Assembly: GCF_000425745.1 (NCBI RefSeq)
Contig: NZ_AUEA01000015.1
Coordinates: forward strand, 45,099-109,098
DNA: 64,000 nucleotides
Origin: Pseudomonas cremoricolorata DSM 17059 = NBRC 16634
Lineage (GTDB): Bacteria > Pseudomonadota > Gammaproteobacteria > Pseudomonadales > Pseudomonadaceae
Direction: 5' to 3'
Numbering within the stretch: position 1 is the stretch's first letter; the number at the start of each line of letters is the position of its first letter. A program made the position numbers and the translations under genes. Positions 1 to 8,300 of the stretch are shown one piece after another. Under the pieces are notes generated by a model. The model was not told the DNA's origin, ran no database searches, and saw only the letters and a list, made by a program, of their open reading frames with translations.

Positions 1-1011
1 CAGTCGGATCGGTGAGCGGCTGCCGGCCTGCTCGCTCGGCACCAGCGAATCGAACAGCCTGAGGTTTTTCTGCAGTTTGTCCTGGGCTGCCGTCAAGGTG
101 TGCGTGCGGTGCAGTTCGATGGATGCCAGCCCGGCGCCGATCACTGCGGTGTTCAGGCTCTGCGACCAGTTGGTTGGCCCGCCATAGCGGTGAATCAGAC
201 GCTTGTGCCGCTCGCTGCCCAGCATCACCAGCCCGCCACCGGCGCCGAACGACTTGTCCAGCGAGGCGACGATGATGGTCTGCTCGTTAGCCTGGTCGAT
301 TTCCGGGCGCACCAGCCCGGCACCTTGCTCGCCCAGGGTGGAGAGGGCGTGGGAGTCGTCCAGGTACAACAACAGGCCGTAGCGCTCTTGGAGGAACAGC
401 AAGCCTTCGAGGTCGCACATCCCGCCCATGCTGTACAACCCGTCGGCGACATAGGCCACGCGCGGGTGATCGCGGCACACCTGCTCGAGCTGGTCCATGT
501 CGTTGTGGGGCAGGGTCAGCACCTGGGTTTCATCGGCGCAGGCGGCTTTGACATGGCTCATCGAGGCATTGGCGAAGCGGTCGAAGACCAGCGTGGGTGG
601 CTGCTTGTCGGAAAACACGCCGGCGGCCAGCAGCGGCAGCACCCCGGCGCTGGCGGCGCTGCACGACAAGGTCGCCAGGCAGTGGCTCTGGAACAGCTCC
701 GAGAGCCGCCACTCGTAATCGTCCAGCACCCCCAGCTTGCAGCGATTGCGCGAGTTGGCGATGCGCAGCGTGCCGTTCTGGCGAATCGCATCCACCGCGC
801 CATTGAGCAGGCGCGGGTGATAGTCCAGGCCCAGGTAGGAACTGGTGCAGAAATGATGCAAACGCCTGCCGAATTGGTCGGCCAGATGGTTCGGCGCCAG
901 CACCGTGACATTCAGCCCCGACAGTCGGCTGCGCTGCGAGTAGTCCCAGCTGGTCTCGGCCGTGTCGATGACCCGTTTGTAGTTGCCGTGCTGATTGTGA
1001 TTGCCGTTCAT
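1..1011 (-). CDS. alpha-oxoamine synthase-like PLP enzyme (3' end cut by window)
   Basis: The reading frame stays open from an ATG at 1011 to the window edge, giving 337 residues without the C-terminus. The fold-type I PLP aminotransferase pattern of the AONS/KBL (alpha-oxoamine synthase) family is visible: an N-terminal SSYLGLDYHP stretch, DGLYSMGG, the cofactor-contacting DDSHALSTLG (family: DEAHSxGxLG) and the putative Schiff-base lysine in SLDKSFGAGGG (family: TxSKxxGxxGG). Such enzymes condense an acyl-CoA or acyl carrier with an amino acid and lose CO2. The replacement of DEAH by DDSH and of the usual SKALG by DKSFG makes it divergent from BioF and Kbl, so the substrate is unknown. A GAGG ribosome site lies about 8 nt before the ATG. 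It is transcribed in the same direction as the pyocin genes upstream but separated by 312 bp. The family assignment is fairly safe; the function is open. Confidence 0.7.
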   Translation of the reverse strand, partial: MNGNHNQHGNYKRVIDTAETSWDYSQRSRLSGLNVTVLAPNHLADQFGRRLHHFCTSSYLGLDYHPRLLNGAVDAIRQNGTLRIANSRNRCKLGVLDDYEWRLSELFQSHCLATLSCSAASAGVLPLLAAGVFSDKQPPTLVFDRFANASMSHVKAACADETQVLTLPHNDMDQLEQVCRDHPRVAYVADGLYSMGGMCDLEGLLFLQERYGLLLYLDDSHALSTLGEQGAGLVRPEIDQANEQTIIVASLDKSFGAGGGLVMLGSERHKRLIHRYGGPTNWSQSLNTAVIGAGLASIELHRTHTLTAAQDKLQKNLRLFDSLVPSEQAGSRSPIRL

Positions 1012-1323
1012 GGATGCGCCTCGCCGAAGTAAGGGCGACAGCATGACGACGAAACAGGAGCGGGCGAATCAGACGCTTCCGGCGCGAGGGCGGCGTTTTC
1101 TGGTGGGGTGGCCGCAACACTTTGGAACATGACGTGATGCAGATTTCGGGCTCGCGGCAAGTCTGGGTCGGAGGCATTGGCTTGGCTGAACCGTTGACTC
1201 AGTTGGAGAGCAGGGCAAGGGATTGTACAGTCGCAAATGCCCGGTGGGAGCAGGTAGGGGCTGGAACTCAGAGGATCAGCCGATAGGCCCCTGACGGCTC
1301 AGGGGCCAATAAAGGTGCAAATA
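1012..1323. other. intergenic stretch between immunity gene and oxoamine-synthase-like gene
   Basis: This 312-bp stretch has no convincing gene. It holds the hairpin at 1286-1307 just after the immunity gene, and must hold the promoter of the PLP enzyme gene, but I see no clear -35/-10 pair or operator. Confidence 0.6.
1286..1307 (-). terminator. hairpin behind the pyocin immunity gene
   Basis: A perfect 9-bp stem (GGCCCCTGA / TCAGGGGCC) with a CGGC loop starts 17 nt after the immunity stop codon. There is no run of U on the minus strand, so it may terminate weakly or protect the mRNA 3' end. Confidence 0.5.
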
Positions 1324-1647
1324 TCAGGCTGGCTTGAACCCTGGCTTACCGTTGGCGGCACGCCACTTTTTCACTTCGTTGAGAATGCCTTCGGGGCTGT
1401 CCTCAACGTGATCTTCAGGGTAATAGATTAGATCGCTTCCGCTGGGATGTTCCGTGATTGCCCGGAAGTGATCTACCAATTCATCAAAGTGCTTTTCAGA
1501 TGCATCGATGGCGTCAAGAGCTTGAACCTCATTTTCGGTATCGCTCTGTTCGTAATCAGTACTAGGGGCTGCAGCCTTGAAAAACTGCCGAACGAATTCA
1601 AGAAACTCAGACTCGGTGTAGTCTTGGAGTGATTTTTTATCATTCAT
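1324..1647 (-). CDS. pyocin S / colicin E-type DNase immunity protein
   Basis: This 107-residue acidic protein belongs to the Im2/Im7/Im9 family, which binds and blocks HNH colicin-type DNases in the producer cell. The family core is plain: DYTESEFLEFV near the N-terminus (helix I), ITEHPSGSDLIYYPEDHVEDSPEGI (helices II-III, with the conserved SDLIYYP) and the closing VKKWRAANGKPGFKPA. It is about 20 residues longer than Im9 because of an insertion after helix I (about residues 27-45), which is the specificity region in known Im proteins and probably reflects the cognate toxin. Its ATG lies inside the last codons of the toxin gene (8-bp overlap), the usual coupling of toxin and immunity. Confidence 0.95.
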   Translation of the reverse strand: MNDKKSLQDYTESEFLEFVRQFFKAAAPSTDYEQSDTENEVQALDAIDASEKHFDELVDHFRAITEHPSGSDLIYYPEDHVEDSPEGILNEVKKWRAANGKPGFKPA

Positions 1648-3562
1648 CGACGTTCGCCTTTTGCTTGTGGGCTTGAATATGTTGTCTGGGCGTCATAATG
1701 CGCAAATTATCCATGTCGTATACTTCGCCGCCAGAATGTATCGGGGTGAGATGGTGTATCTCATATCGCTTCCTGCCACCTACTTGCTCGGCCTCTCTGG
1801 TGAAGGGAGATGAGCCTGCTCTGTGACCAAATCTCTTGTTGCCAAATCGCCCACTGACCTCAGAATCCTGCTCCATAGCCTTCCACACCGCTCTTCTGAA
1901 TGCACGGAACGATCCAAATGATTTTCCTCTCAGCGTCTCGGCGACAGAAAGCGGGATAGAAGCACCAAGTTCTGTAGCCGCTGCCTCAATCCAATTCCCT
2001 GTCGACACTACGCTGCCACCTGTCGCAACGCCAGGCTCTTCACGCCGACTTTTGAACATGGTGTAAATCGGCGCAAGACCGGAGTCAGCAGGAAACACGA
2101 CGATGTAGTCATCGAAACTAGTATCGGGAAGTTCGGGGAAACTATCGATGCGCAGGTCGATGGGGGTAATCGTGGCACCGGGGTAGACAGGAGGCTCTGG
2201 CTCGATTTCAGGCGTGATGGTGGAGGGGTCGCCAGGCGAAACCGCAGGTGTCCAGGTCAGCGTGCGTGGTGGGGAGTCGGCTGTGACCGCGGTGTAGACG
2301 CCAAGTGCTGCGTCGAACACGGCCTCGATAACGCGCACTGCCGAGGGAGCATTGAGGTTGTCGGTCTTCGCGACGAATATCTCCGAACCCCCTTCGGCGC
2401 TGGATCGGGAGCCGATGCGATAGGGCAGATCGACCGTACTGCCAGGACGTAATGGCTGGCTGGAACTTTCTGCCCCTAGCAGAAGATCTGACGCTGGCAA
2501 TTGCAACGCGTAGCGCTCTGGCGTTTTGCCGTCGCCGAGTCGGGAGGTGTAGACGAACGCCGCCACTCCGAGCACGACACCTGCGGCGACCAACGGGTTG
2601 GCTACCACCAGCGCGACGGCACCGGAGACGGCGGCGCGCATGGCCGTACTGGTGACAGCAGAGACGACCAGTCCAGCCGGCGTGATGACCGCTACGCCCG
2701 CTTTGATAGGAGCGGTGGGAACCCGGTAAGTGTTAGCGAGGCGCTTGGCTTGTGCAGCGGCTTCGGCGGCGATGCGTTCTGCCTCGGCTTGTGCAGCGGC
2801 TTCGGCGGCGATGCGTTCTGCCTCGGCTTGTGCGGCAGCCTCTGCTGCGATGCGTTCTGCCTCGGCTTGTGCGGCAGCCTCTGCTGCAATGCGTTCAGCT
2901 TCAGCTTGAGCAACGGACTCCGCAGCTAGGCGGTCACGTACCCTTATTCTGATCGCATCCGGTGTGACCCCAGGGCCTACCTGCATGAATTGGTGCGACG
3001 GGTCGATATTCCAAGCCCTGAAGAACAGCAGATAACTTTTATAGGCCAGGTCGCCACGCGCCCAGGCGGCGGCATAGCTCTCTCTCAGTCTCGATTTGAA
3101 GGCATCTTTGTCAAGCCCGATATCGCCGTAAAGCTCTTCATAACGACTAACGTTCATGCTGCCGCTCTTAGAAAGCGGATCATGGCCTAACAGGGCTTTA
3201 GCAAGGGTTTCCTGACGCTGCATTTCATTATATGTTCGCAGGAATAGCTCATCTGATGCTTCCTGGCGGCGCACCTCTGTCGACTTGGTGCTGGACTTCA
3301 GTTGAGCATAAGAATCAATCTCTGCATCCACGTCTGCGAATTTGGGAATTTTTCCGGTTCTGGTTTCATTTTTAATTGCGTTTTCAATTTCAACGGTTGT
3401 GGGCTCTGGGGCGGGCAGTAATTCAGGAGGGACAGGGAAGTGCGGTGGTAGCAAATTATTGGGCCACATTGGCAAGTTGAAAGGAAAAAGCGGTGGCATG
3501 GGATAATCTAATTGAAGATCTTTTATTTCAAGCGGAGGAAGCTCTACGGGAGGATGTTGCAT
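1640..3562 (-). CDS. S-type pyocin, HNH DNase bacteriocin
   Basis: This 640-residue protein is a secreted protein antibiotic that cuts the DNA of related strains. Domains in order: a proline-rich N-terminus (about 1-55); a helical region (about 60-215), probably for receptor binding; an Ala/Glu/Arg repeat of four 13-residue units (about 220-272); a hydrophobic Ala/Val segment (about 285-345); the Pyocin_S translocation domain (about 350-510); and a colicin E9-like DNase domain (about 515-640). The last contains GSFRAFRRAVWKAM, SPFTREAEQVGGRKRYE and the HNH metal motif RYEIHHLTPIHSGGEVYDMD followed by QHIQAHK, so all metal-binding histidines are present. There is no signal peptide, as usual for pyocins. 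A GGAG ribosome site lies 7 nt before the ATG. No lysis gene was seen. The target receptor cannot be read from the sequence. Confidence 0.95.
   Translation of the reverse strand: MQHPPVELPPLEIKDLQLDYPMPPLFPFNLPMWPNNLLPPHFPVPPELLPAPEPTTVEIENAIKNETRTGKIPKFADVDAEIDSYAQLKSSTKSTEVRRQEASDELFLRTYNEMQRQETLAKALLGHDPLSKSGSMNVSRYEELYGDIGLDKDAFKSRLRESYAAAWARGDLAYKSYLLFFRAWNIDPSHQFMQVGPGVTPDAIRIRVRDRLAAESVAQAEAERIAAEAAAQAEAERIAAEAAAQAEAERIAAEAAAQAEAERIAAEAAAQAKRLANTYRVPTAPIKAGVAVITPAGLVVSAVTSTAMRAAVSGAVALVVANPLVAAGVVLGVAAFVYTSRLGDGKTPERYALQLPASDLLLGAESSSQPLRPGSTVDLPYRIGSRSSAEGGSEIFVAKTDNLNAPSAVRVIEAVFDAALGVYTAVTADSPPRTLTWTPAVSPGDPSTITPEIEPEPPVYPGATITPIDLRIDSFPELPDTSFDDYIVVFPADSGLAPIYTMFKSRREEPGVATGGSVVSTGNWIEAAATELGASIPLSVAETLRGKSFGSFRAFRRAVWKAMEQDSEVSGRFGNKRFGHRAGSSPFTREAEQVGGRKRYEIHHLTPIHSGGEVYDMDNLRIMTPRQHIQAHKQKANVDE
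2748..2903 (-). repeat. four 39-bp tandem repeats inside the pyocin gene
   Basis: Units 2748-2786 and 2787-2825 are identical; 2826-2864 and 2865-2903 are close variants. Each encodes the 13-residue unit AQAEAERIAAEAA, expected to form a long charged helix between receptor-binding and translocation domains. A degenerate fifth unit follows at 2904. Confidence 0.95.
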
Positions 3563-3667
3563 GATGCTCTCCAGTTGACTCGGTCAGGCGACAGAAGGAG
3601 AGTTCAGCGTGCGTCATGGCCTTCACTTATTGAACCTTGTAGCACTTCCTGGGCAGGATATGTTTCC

Positions 3668-3686
3668 CGTGCAACGTCGCGTGCAA
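3668..3686 (-). promoter_or_regulatory. TTGCACG direct repeat, possible pyocin activator site
   Basis: On the pyocin strand, TTGCACG occurs twice with a 12-bp period (TTGCACGCGACG then TTGCACGGG), about 105-125 bp before the start codon. It resembles the tandem ATTGnnGTnn layout of PrtN P-boxes that activate pyocin genes in P. aeruginosa, but the match is loose. Confidence 0.3.
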
Positions 3687-3891
3687 AATTAAGGGCCTGG
3701 GGTTTTGCTATTGGCGAAGCTCGCCATGTCTGAATTCAAATTAAGCGGGGTTTAAGATTCGAGCGGGAATCTACATGCATTATCAAGCGTAGTGCGAATA
3801 CTCTACCGAACGATGAGTGCTTGAAGTGATCGACAGGGCCTGAGGTTCAACCACCTGTGTAGGTCTCGAGCACTTGCCATTCATTGCGCAC

Positions 3892-3929
3892 AAAAAAACC
3901 GACACCAGCGCGCCGGTATCGGTTTTTTA
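3892..3929 (-). terminator. glyA intrinsic terminator
   Basis: A run of A, an imperfect 8-bp stem (CCGACACC / GGTATCGG) around a GC-rich loop, then TTTTTT. It is flanked by A/T tracts on both sides so it could work in both directions; it lies about 70 nt after the glyA stop codon. Confidence 0.8.
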
Positions 3930-4000
3930 TACAACTAGATTCGAACTGCCAGCTTGCGTCTAGCCAAGGGCTAATCTGCGAAGCCGTTCGCTCCCAACGA

Positions 4001-5254
4001 TTACTGCCCGTAAACCGGCAGCTTCTTGCAGATCGCCTTGACCTTCTCACGCACGGCGTCGATCACCGCTTCGTTGTTCAGGTCGGCGAGGATGTCGCAG
4101 ATCCAGCCAGCCAGTTCGCGGCATTCGGTTTCCTTGAAGCCACGGGTGGTGACGGCTGGGGTGCCGAAGCGCAGGCCGGAGGTGACGAACGGCGAGCGTG
4201 GGTCGTTGGGTACCGAGTTCTTGTTGACGGTGATGAAGGCTTTGCCGAGCGCTGCGTCAGCGTCTTTGCCAGAGATGTCCTGCTTGATCAGCGAGAGCAG
4301 GAACAGGTGGTTTTCGGTACCGCCGGAGACCACGTCGAAGCCGCGCTCGATGAACACGCTGGCCATGGCCTGGGCGTTCTTCACCACTTGTTGCTGGTAG
4401 GCCTTGAACTCAGGCTGCAGCGCTTCCTTGAAGCAGATCGCCTTGGCTGCGATGACGTGCTCCAGCGGACCGCCCTGGGCGCCCGGGAATACGGCGCCGT
4501 TGAGCTTCTTCTCGATCTCGGGGTTGCTGCGGGCCAGGATCAGGCCGCCACGTGGACCGCGCAGGGTCTTGTGGGTGGTGGTGGTGACCACGTCGGCGAA
4601 CGGTACCGGGTTGGGATAGACGCCAGCAGCGACCAGGCCAGCGACGTGGGCCATGTCGACGAACAGGTAGGCACCGACTTTGTCGGCAATGGCGCGGAAG
4701 CGCGGGAAGTCCAGCACCTGCGAATAGGCCGAGAAACCAGCGACGATCATTTTCGGCTTGTGCTCGACGGCCAGACGCTCGACTTCGTCGTAGTCGATCA
4801 GGCCGTTGCCGTCGATGCCGTACTGCACGGCGTTGTACAGCTTGCCCGACGAGCTGACGCTGGCGCCGTGGGTCAGGTGACCACCGTGGGCCAGGCTCAT
4901 GCCGAGGATGGTGTCACCGGCCGACAGCAGGGCCAGGTAGACCGCGGCGTTGGCCTGGGAACCGGCGTGGGGCTGAACGTTGGCGTAATCGGCGCCGAAC
5001 AGTTCCTTGGCACGGTCGATGGCCAGTTGCTCGACCACATCGACATACTCGCAACCGCCGTAGTAGCGCTTGCCTGGGTAGCCTTCGGCGTACTTGTTGG
5101 TCAGCACCGAGCCTTGGGCTTCCATGACGGCGGGGCTGGTGTAGTTTTCCGAAGCGATCAGCTCGATGTGCTCTTCCTGGCGCAGCGCTTCCTGCTGCAT
5201 GGCGTCGAAGAGCTCTGCGTCGTACTTGGCAATGGTCAAATCACGGCTGAACAT
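4001..5254 (-). CDS. glyA: serine hydroxymethyltransferase
   Basis: This 417-residue cytoplasmic PLP enzyme interconverts serine plus tetrahydrofolate with glycine plus methylene-tetrahydrofolate, the main entry to one-carbon metabolism. Visible signatures are ELIASENYTS near the N-terminus, YPGKRYYGGCEYVD, the Asp-containing AYLFVDMAHVAG, and the PLP-lysine motif VVTTTTHKTLRGPRGG. The length equals that of E. coli GlyA. I chose the ATG at 5254 (MFSRDLTIAKYD) because an AGGA site lies before it; a longer frame to 5335 reads into a repeat. P. putida strains usually carry a second glyA elsewhere, so this may be one of two paralogues. Confidence 0.98.
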   Translation of the reverse strand: MFSRDLTIAKYDAELFDAMQQEALRQEEHIELIASENYTSPAVMEAQGSVLTNKYAEGYPGKRYYGGCEYVDVVEQLAIDRAKELFGADYANVQPHAGSQANAAVYLALLSAGDTILGMSLAHGGHLTHGASVSSSGKLYNAVQYGIDGNGLIDYDEVERLAVEHKPKMIVAGFSAYSQVLDFPRFRAIADKVGAYLFVDMAHVAGLVAAGVYPNPVPFADVVTTTTHKTLRGPRGGLILARSNPEIEKKLNGAVFPGAQGGPLEHVIAAKAICFKEALQPEFKAYQQQVVKNAQAMASVFIERGFDVVSGGTENHLFLLSLIKQDISGKDADAALGKAFITVNKNSVPNDPRSPFVTSGLRFGTPAVTTRGFKETECRELAGWICDILADLNNEAVIDAVREKVKAICKKLPVYGQ

Positions 5255-5314
5255 GGCGGTCCTCAAGGATCGGGCGGGAAAGGGGCAGCATTCTACAGCA
5301 TTGGGCAGCGGCAA

Positions 5315-5344
5315 GCTTGAAGCTTCAAGTTTCAAGCTTCAAGC
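5315..5344. repeat. CTTCAAGCTT-type inverted repeat in the glyA leader region
   Basis: The 11-mer GCTTGAAGCTT is mirrored by AAGCTTCAAGC around an 8-nt loop. It sits within a run of CTTCAAG/CTTGCAGC words covering about 5304-5395, between glyA and the GGDEF/EAL gene. Similar words are dispersed in Pseudomonas genomes. It may act as terminator of the upstream gene or be a dispersed repeat. Confidence 0.6.
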
Positions 5345-5396
5345 GACAAGAAAAAGCCGTACTGCTTCAACTTGCCGCTTGCAGCTAGCAGCTGCC

Positions 5397-8300
5397 TCAC
5401 TCCAGCATGAACAGCGCTTCATTGCTGAACTGCGCTTCGAACTGGCGGGCCGACATGGGGCGGCCGAACAGGTAGCCCTGCACCTGGTCGCAATCGTGCT
5501 CGCGAAGAAACTCCAGTTGCTCGTGGGTTTCCACGCCTTCGGCGATCACCGACAGGTTCAGGCTGTGGGCCATGGCGATGATCGCGCGGGCGATCTGCGC
5601 ATCCTGTTCACCGCAGGGCAGGCCGTCGACGAAGGTGCGGTCAATCTTCAGCACGTCGATGGGGAACTGCTTGAGGTAGTTGAGCGACGAGTAGCCGGTG
5701 CCGAAGTCATCCACGGCGATGCTCAGGCCCAGTTGCTTGAGGCTGGCGAGAATCTGCATGGCTTCGTCGACTTCTCGCATCAGGATGCTTTCAGTCAATT
5801 CCAGCTCGAGGCAGGCCGGCGACAGACCGCTTTCTTCCAGAATGCCGGCGATGCGCGTGCCCAGCTGGCCGTCGGAGAACTGCCGGGCCGACAGGTTGAC
5901 CGCCACCTTGGGCACTCGCACGCGGGCCTCGCGCCAGGCGCGCAACTGGCGGCTGGCCTCGCGCAGCACCCAGTCGCCGACATCCACCACCAGGCCCAGC
6001 TCTTCGAGCACCGGAATGAATTCCCCCGGCGGCACCAGCCCGCGCCGTGGATGGTTCCAGCGCAGCAAGGCTTCGGCCCCGGTCAGGCGCTTGCCATCAC
6101 CGCTGAACTGCGGCTGGTAATACAGCACGAACTCGTTCTGCTCCAGGGCGTGGCGCAAATCGCTTTCCAGTTCCAGACGCTCCAGGGCGCTGGCGTTCAT
6201 GTCGGCCTGATAGAACTGGAAATTGTTCTTGCCGCGTTCCTTGGCGTGGTACATCGCCGTGTCGGCGTTCTTCATCAGTTGGCTGAGTTCGCTGCCATCC
6301 TGCGGGCTGAGGGCGATGCCGATGCTGGCGGTGACGAAGAACTCGCGGTTCTCCAGCACGAACGGCCGCACCAGGCTGGCGAGGATGTTCTCGGCCACAT
6401 GAATCGCCCGGGTCAGCGAGGCTTCGCGGCTGGGCCGTGGTTGCAGCAGCAGGGTGAATTCGTCGCCGCCCATGCGCGCCACGGTGTCGTCATCGTGAAC
6501 GCAGGCCAGCAGGCGCTCGGCCATGTCCTTGAGCATGCGATCGCCTGCAGCGTGGCCGAGCGAATCGTTGATCGGCTTGAAGCGGTCGAGGTCGAGGAAC
6601 ATCAGCACCACCCACGAGGTGTTGCGCTGCGCCTGTTGCAAGGCGGTATACAGGCGATCCTGGAACAGCGTGCGGTTGGGCAGGTGGGTCAGGGCGTCGT
6701 AGTAGGCCAGGCGATGGATGCGCTGTTCGCTGGCCTTGCGCTCGCTGATGTCGGTGAAGAAGCACACGTAGCTGGCCAGATCGCCTTCGTCGTCGAACAC
6801 CGCAGTGATGCCGACCCAGGCGGGGTAGTGCTCGCCACTGCGGCGCTTGAGCCACACCTCGCCCTCCCAGCTGCCGCGCTGGTGCAACTGCTTGAGCACG
6901 TAGCGCAGATGCGCTTCCTGCTGGCTGTCGACCACCAGCATGCCCGGCAACTGGTCGAGCACATCGCTCACGGCATAGCCACTGACGCGGCTGAAGGCTT
7001 CGTTGGCCTGGACGATGTAGCCGGCCGGGTCGGTGATGAGAATGGCCGAGGTGGAGTGCTCGAAGACCGTCGCGGCCATGCGCAGGTCTTTTTCGGCGCG
7101 CCGTTGCTGGCTGATGTCGCGGCCCACGCCGAGAATGCCTTCGAAGCCGCCATGCTCGTCCCACACCAGCACCACGCGCAGCTCGATGGGAATCTTGCGC
7201 CCATCGGCGCGCAGGCAGTCGAACAGGAACAACTGGGTCGGCAGGTCGCTACGCAGGCGCGCCAGTTGCTCGAGGTTGCCCAGGGCACTGGTGACCTGTT
7301 CGACCAGCTTGAGCACGCCGCTGAGCTGCGCCGGATTGGCGATGGTCGACTGCCAGCCGTTGCTGAAAATCCACTCCACCTCGTAGCCAAGCACCACTTT
7401 TACCGACGGGCTGACGTAGTTGAGCTTGAGTTGGCTGTCGGTGGAGAAAATCACGTCGCTGATGCTCTCGGCGAGCATGCGGTAGCGCTGTTCGCTGTCG
7501 CGCAGCGACTCGCTGGCTTCGATCTGCACCGTGACATCCTTGCCGACGCCGATGATCCGCGTGATCTGGCCCGCAGCGTCACGGGTCAGCACCTGCTCGC
7601 GGATGTCGTAGCAGCGCCACGAGCCATCGTGGTGACGGAAGCGCGAATGGTAGTGCAGCGGCTGCTCGTCATCGCGGCGCAGGTGCCAGCGCTGGGCGCG
7701 GTAGCGCTCGGCGTCGTCCGGGTGCATGAGCATTTCCCAGAAGCGATCGCCCATTTGCGCCAGCTCGGCGCGGCTGTAGCCCAGGGTCTGGCCGAGGTGA
7801 CGATTGCTGAAGATCATCTGCTGGCTGAGCACGTCCTGCACGTAGAGCTGGTCCGGCACGGTGCGCACCACATCCGACCAGAAACTCTCACGCTCCAGCG
7901 CCGACAGCTCGACCTGCTTGCGGCTGGTGATATCGCTGATGCTGAGGATGACCGCGTGGTAGTCGCGCGGTTCGGGCAGACGCACCATCAGCCACAGGTG
8001 CACATCGCCGCCCTGGCCGGTGGGCAGGCGCACTTCCAGTTCCAGTTGCTCGCGGCGCTCGAGCACGGCATCGATGAGCTGCATGCCGACACTGTCGCGG
8101 CCATCGCCACTGCCTTCGATCAGACGTTGCCAGGCGCGGTCGTTGCACTCGACCTCAAGCAACTGGCGGGCAACCTGATTGGTCTCGGTGATTTTCAATT
8201 GCTGAAGCAGCGCGCGGCGCAGATTCGGGTCCAGCGCCAGGCTGTGGCGCAGACCGGCGCGGTTGCTCAGGTGGTGGCGCTCGAGTTGCCCGGGCAGGCT

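Larger units (their letters stand above)
3563..4000. other. intergenic stretch upstream of the pyocin gene, downstream of glyA
   Basis: No gene is supported in these 438 bp. It holds the glyA terminator (3892-3929) and a direct repeat (3668-3686) that could be a pyocin control site. The rest is moderately AT-rich and lacks a LexA-type CTGT-N8-ACAG palindrome. No transposon or attachment-site remnant was recognised. Confidence 0.6.
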
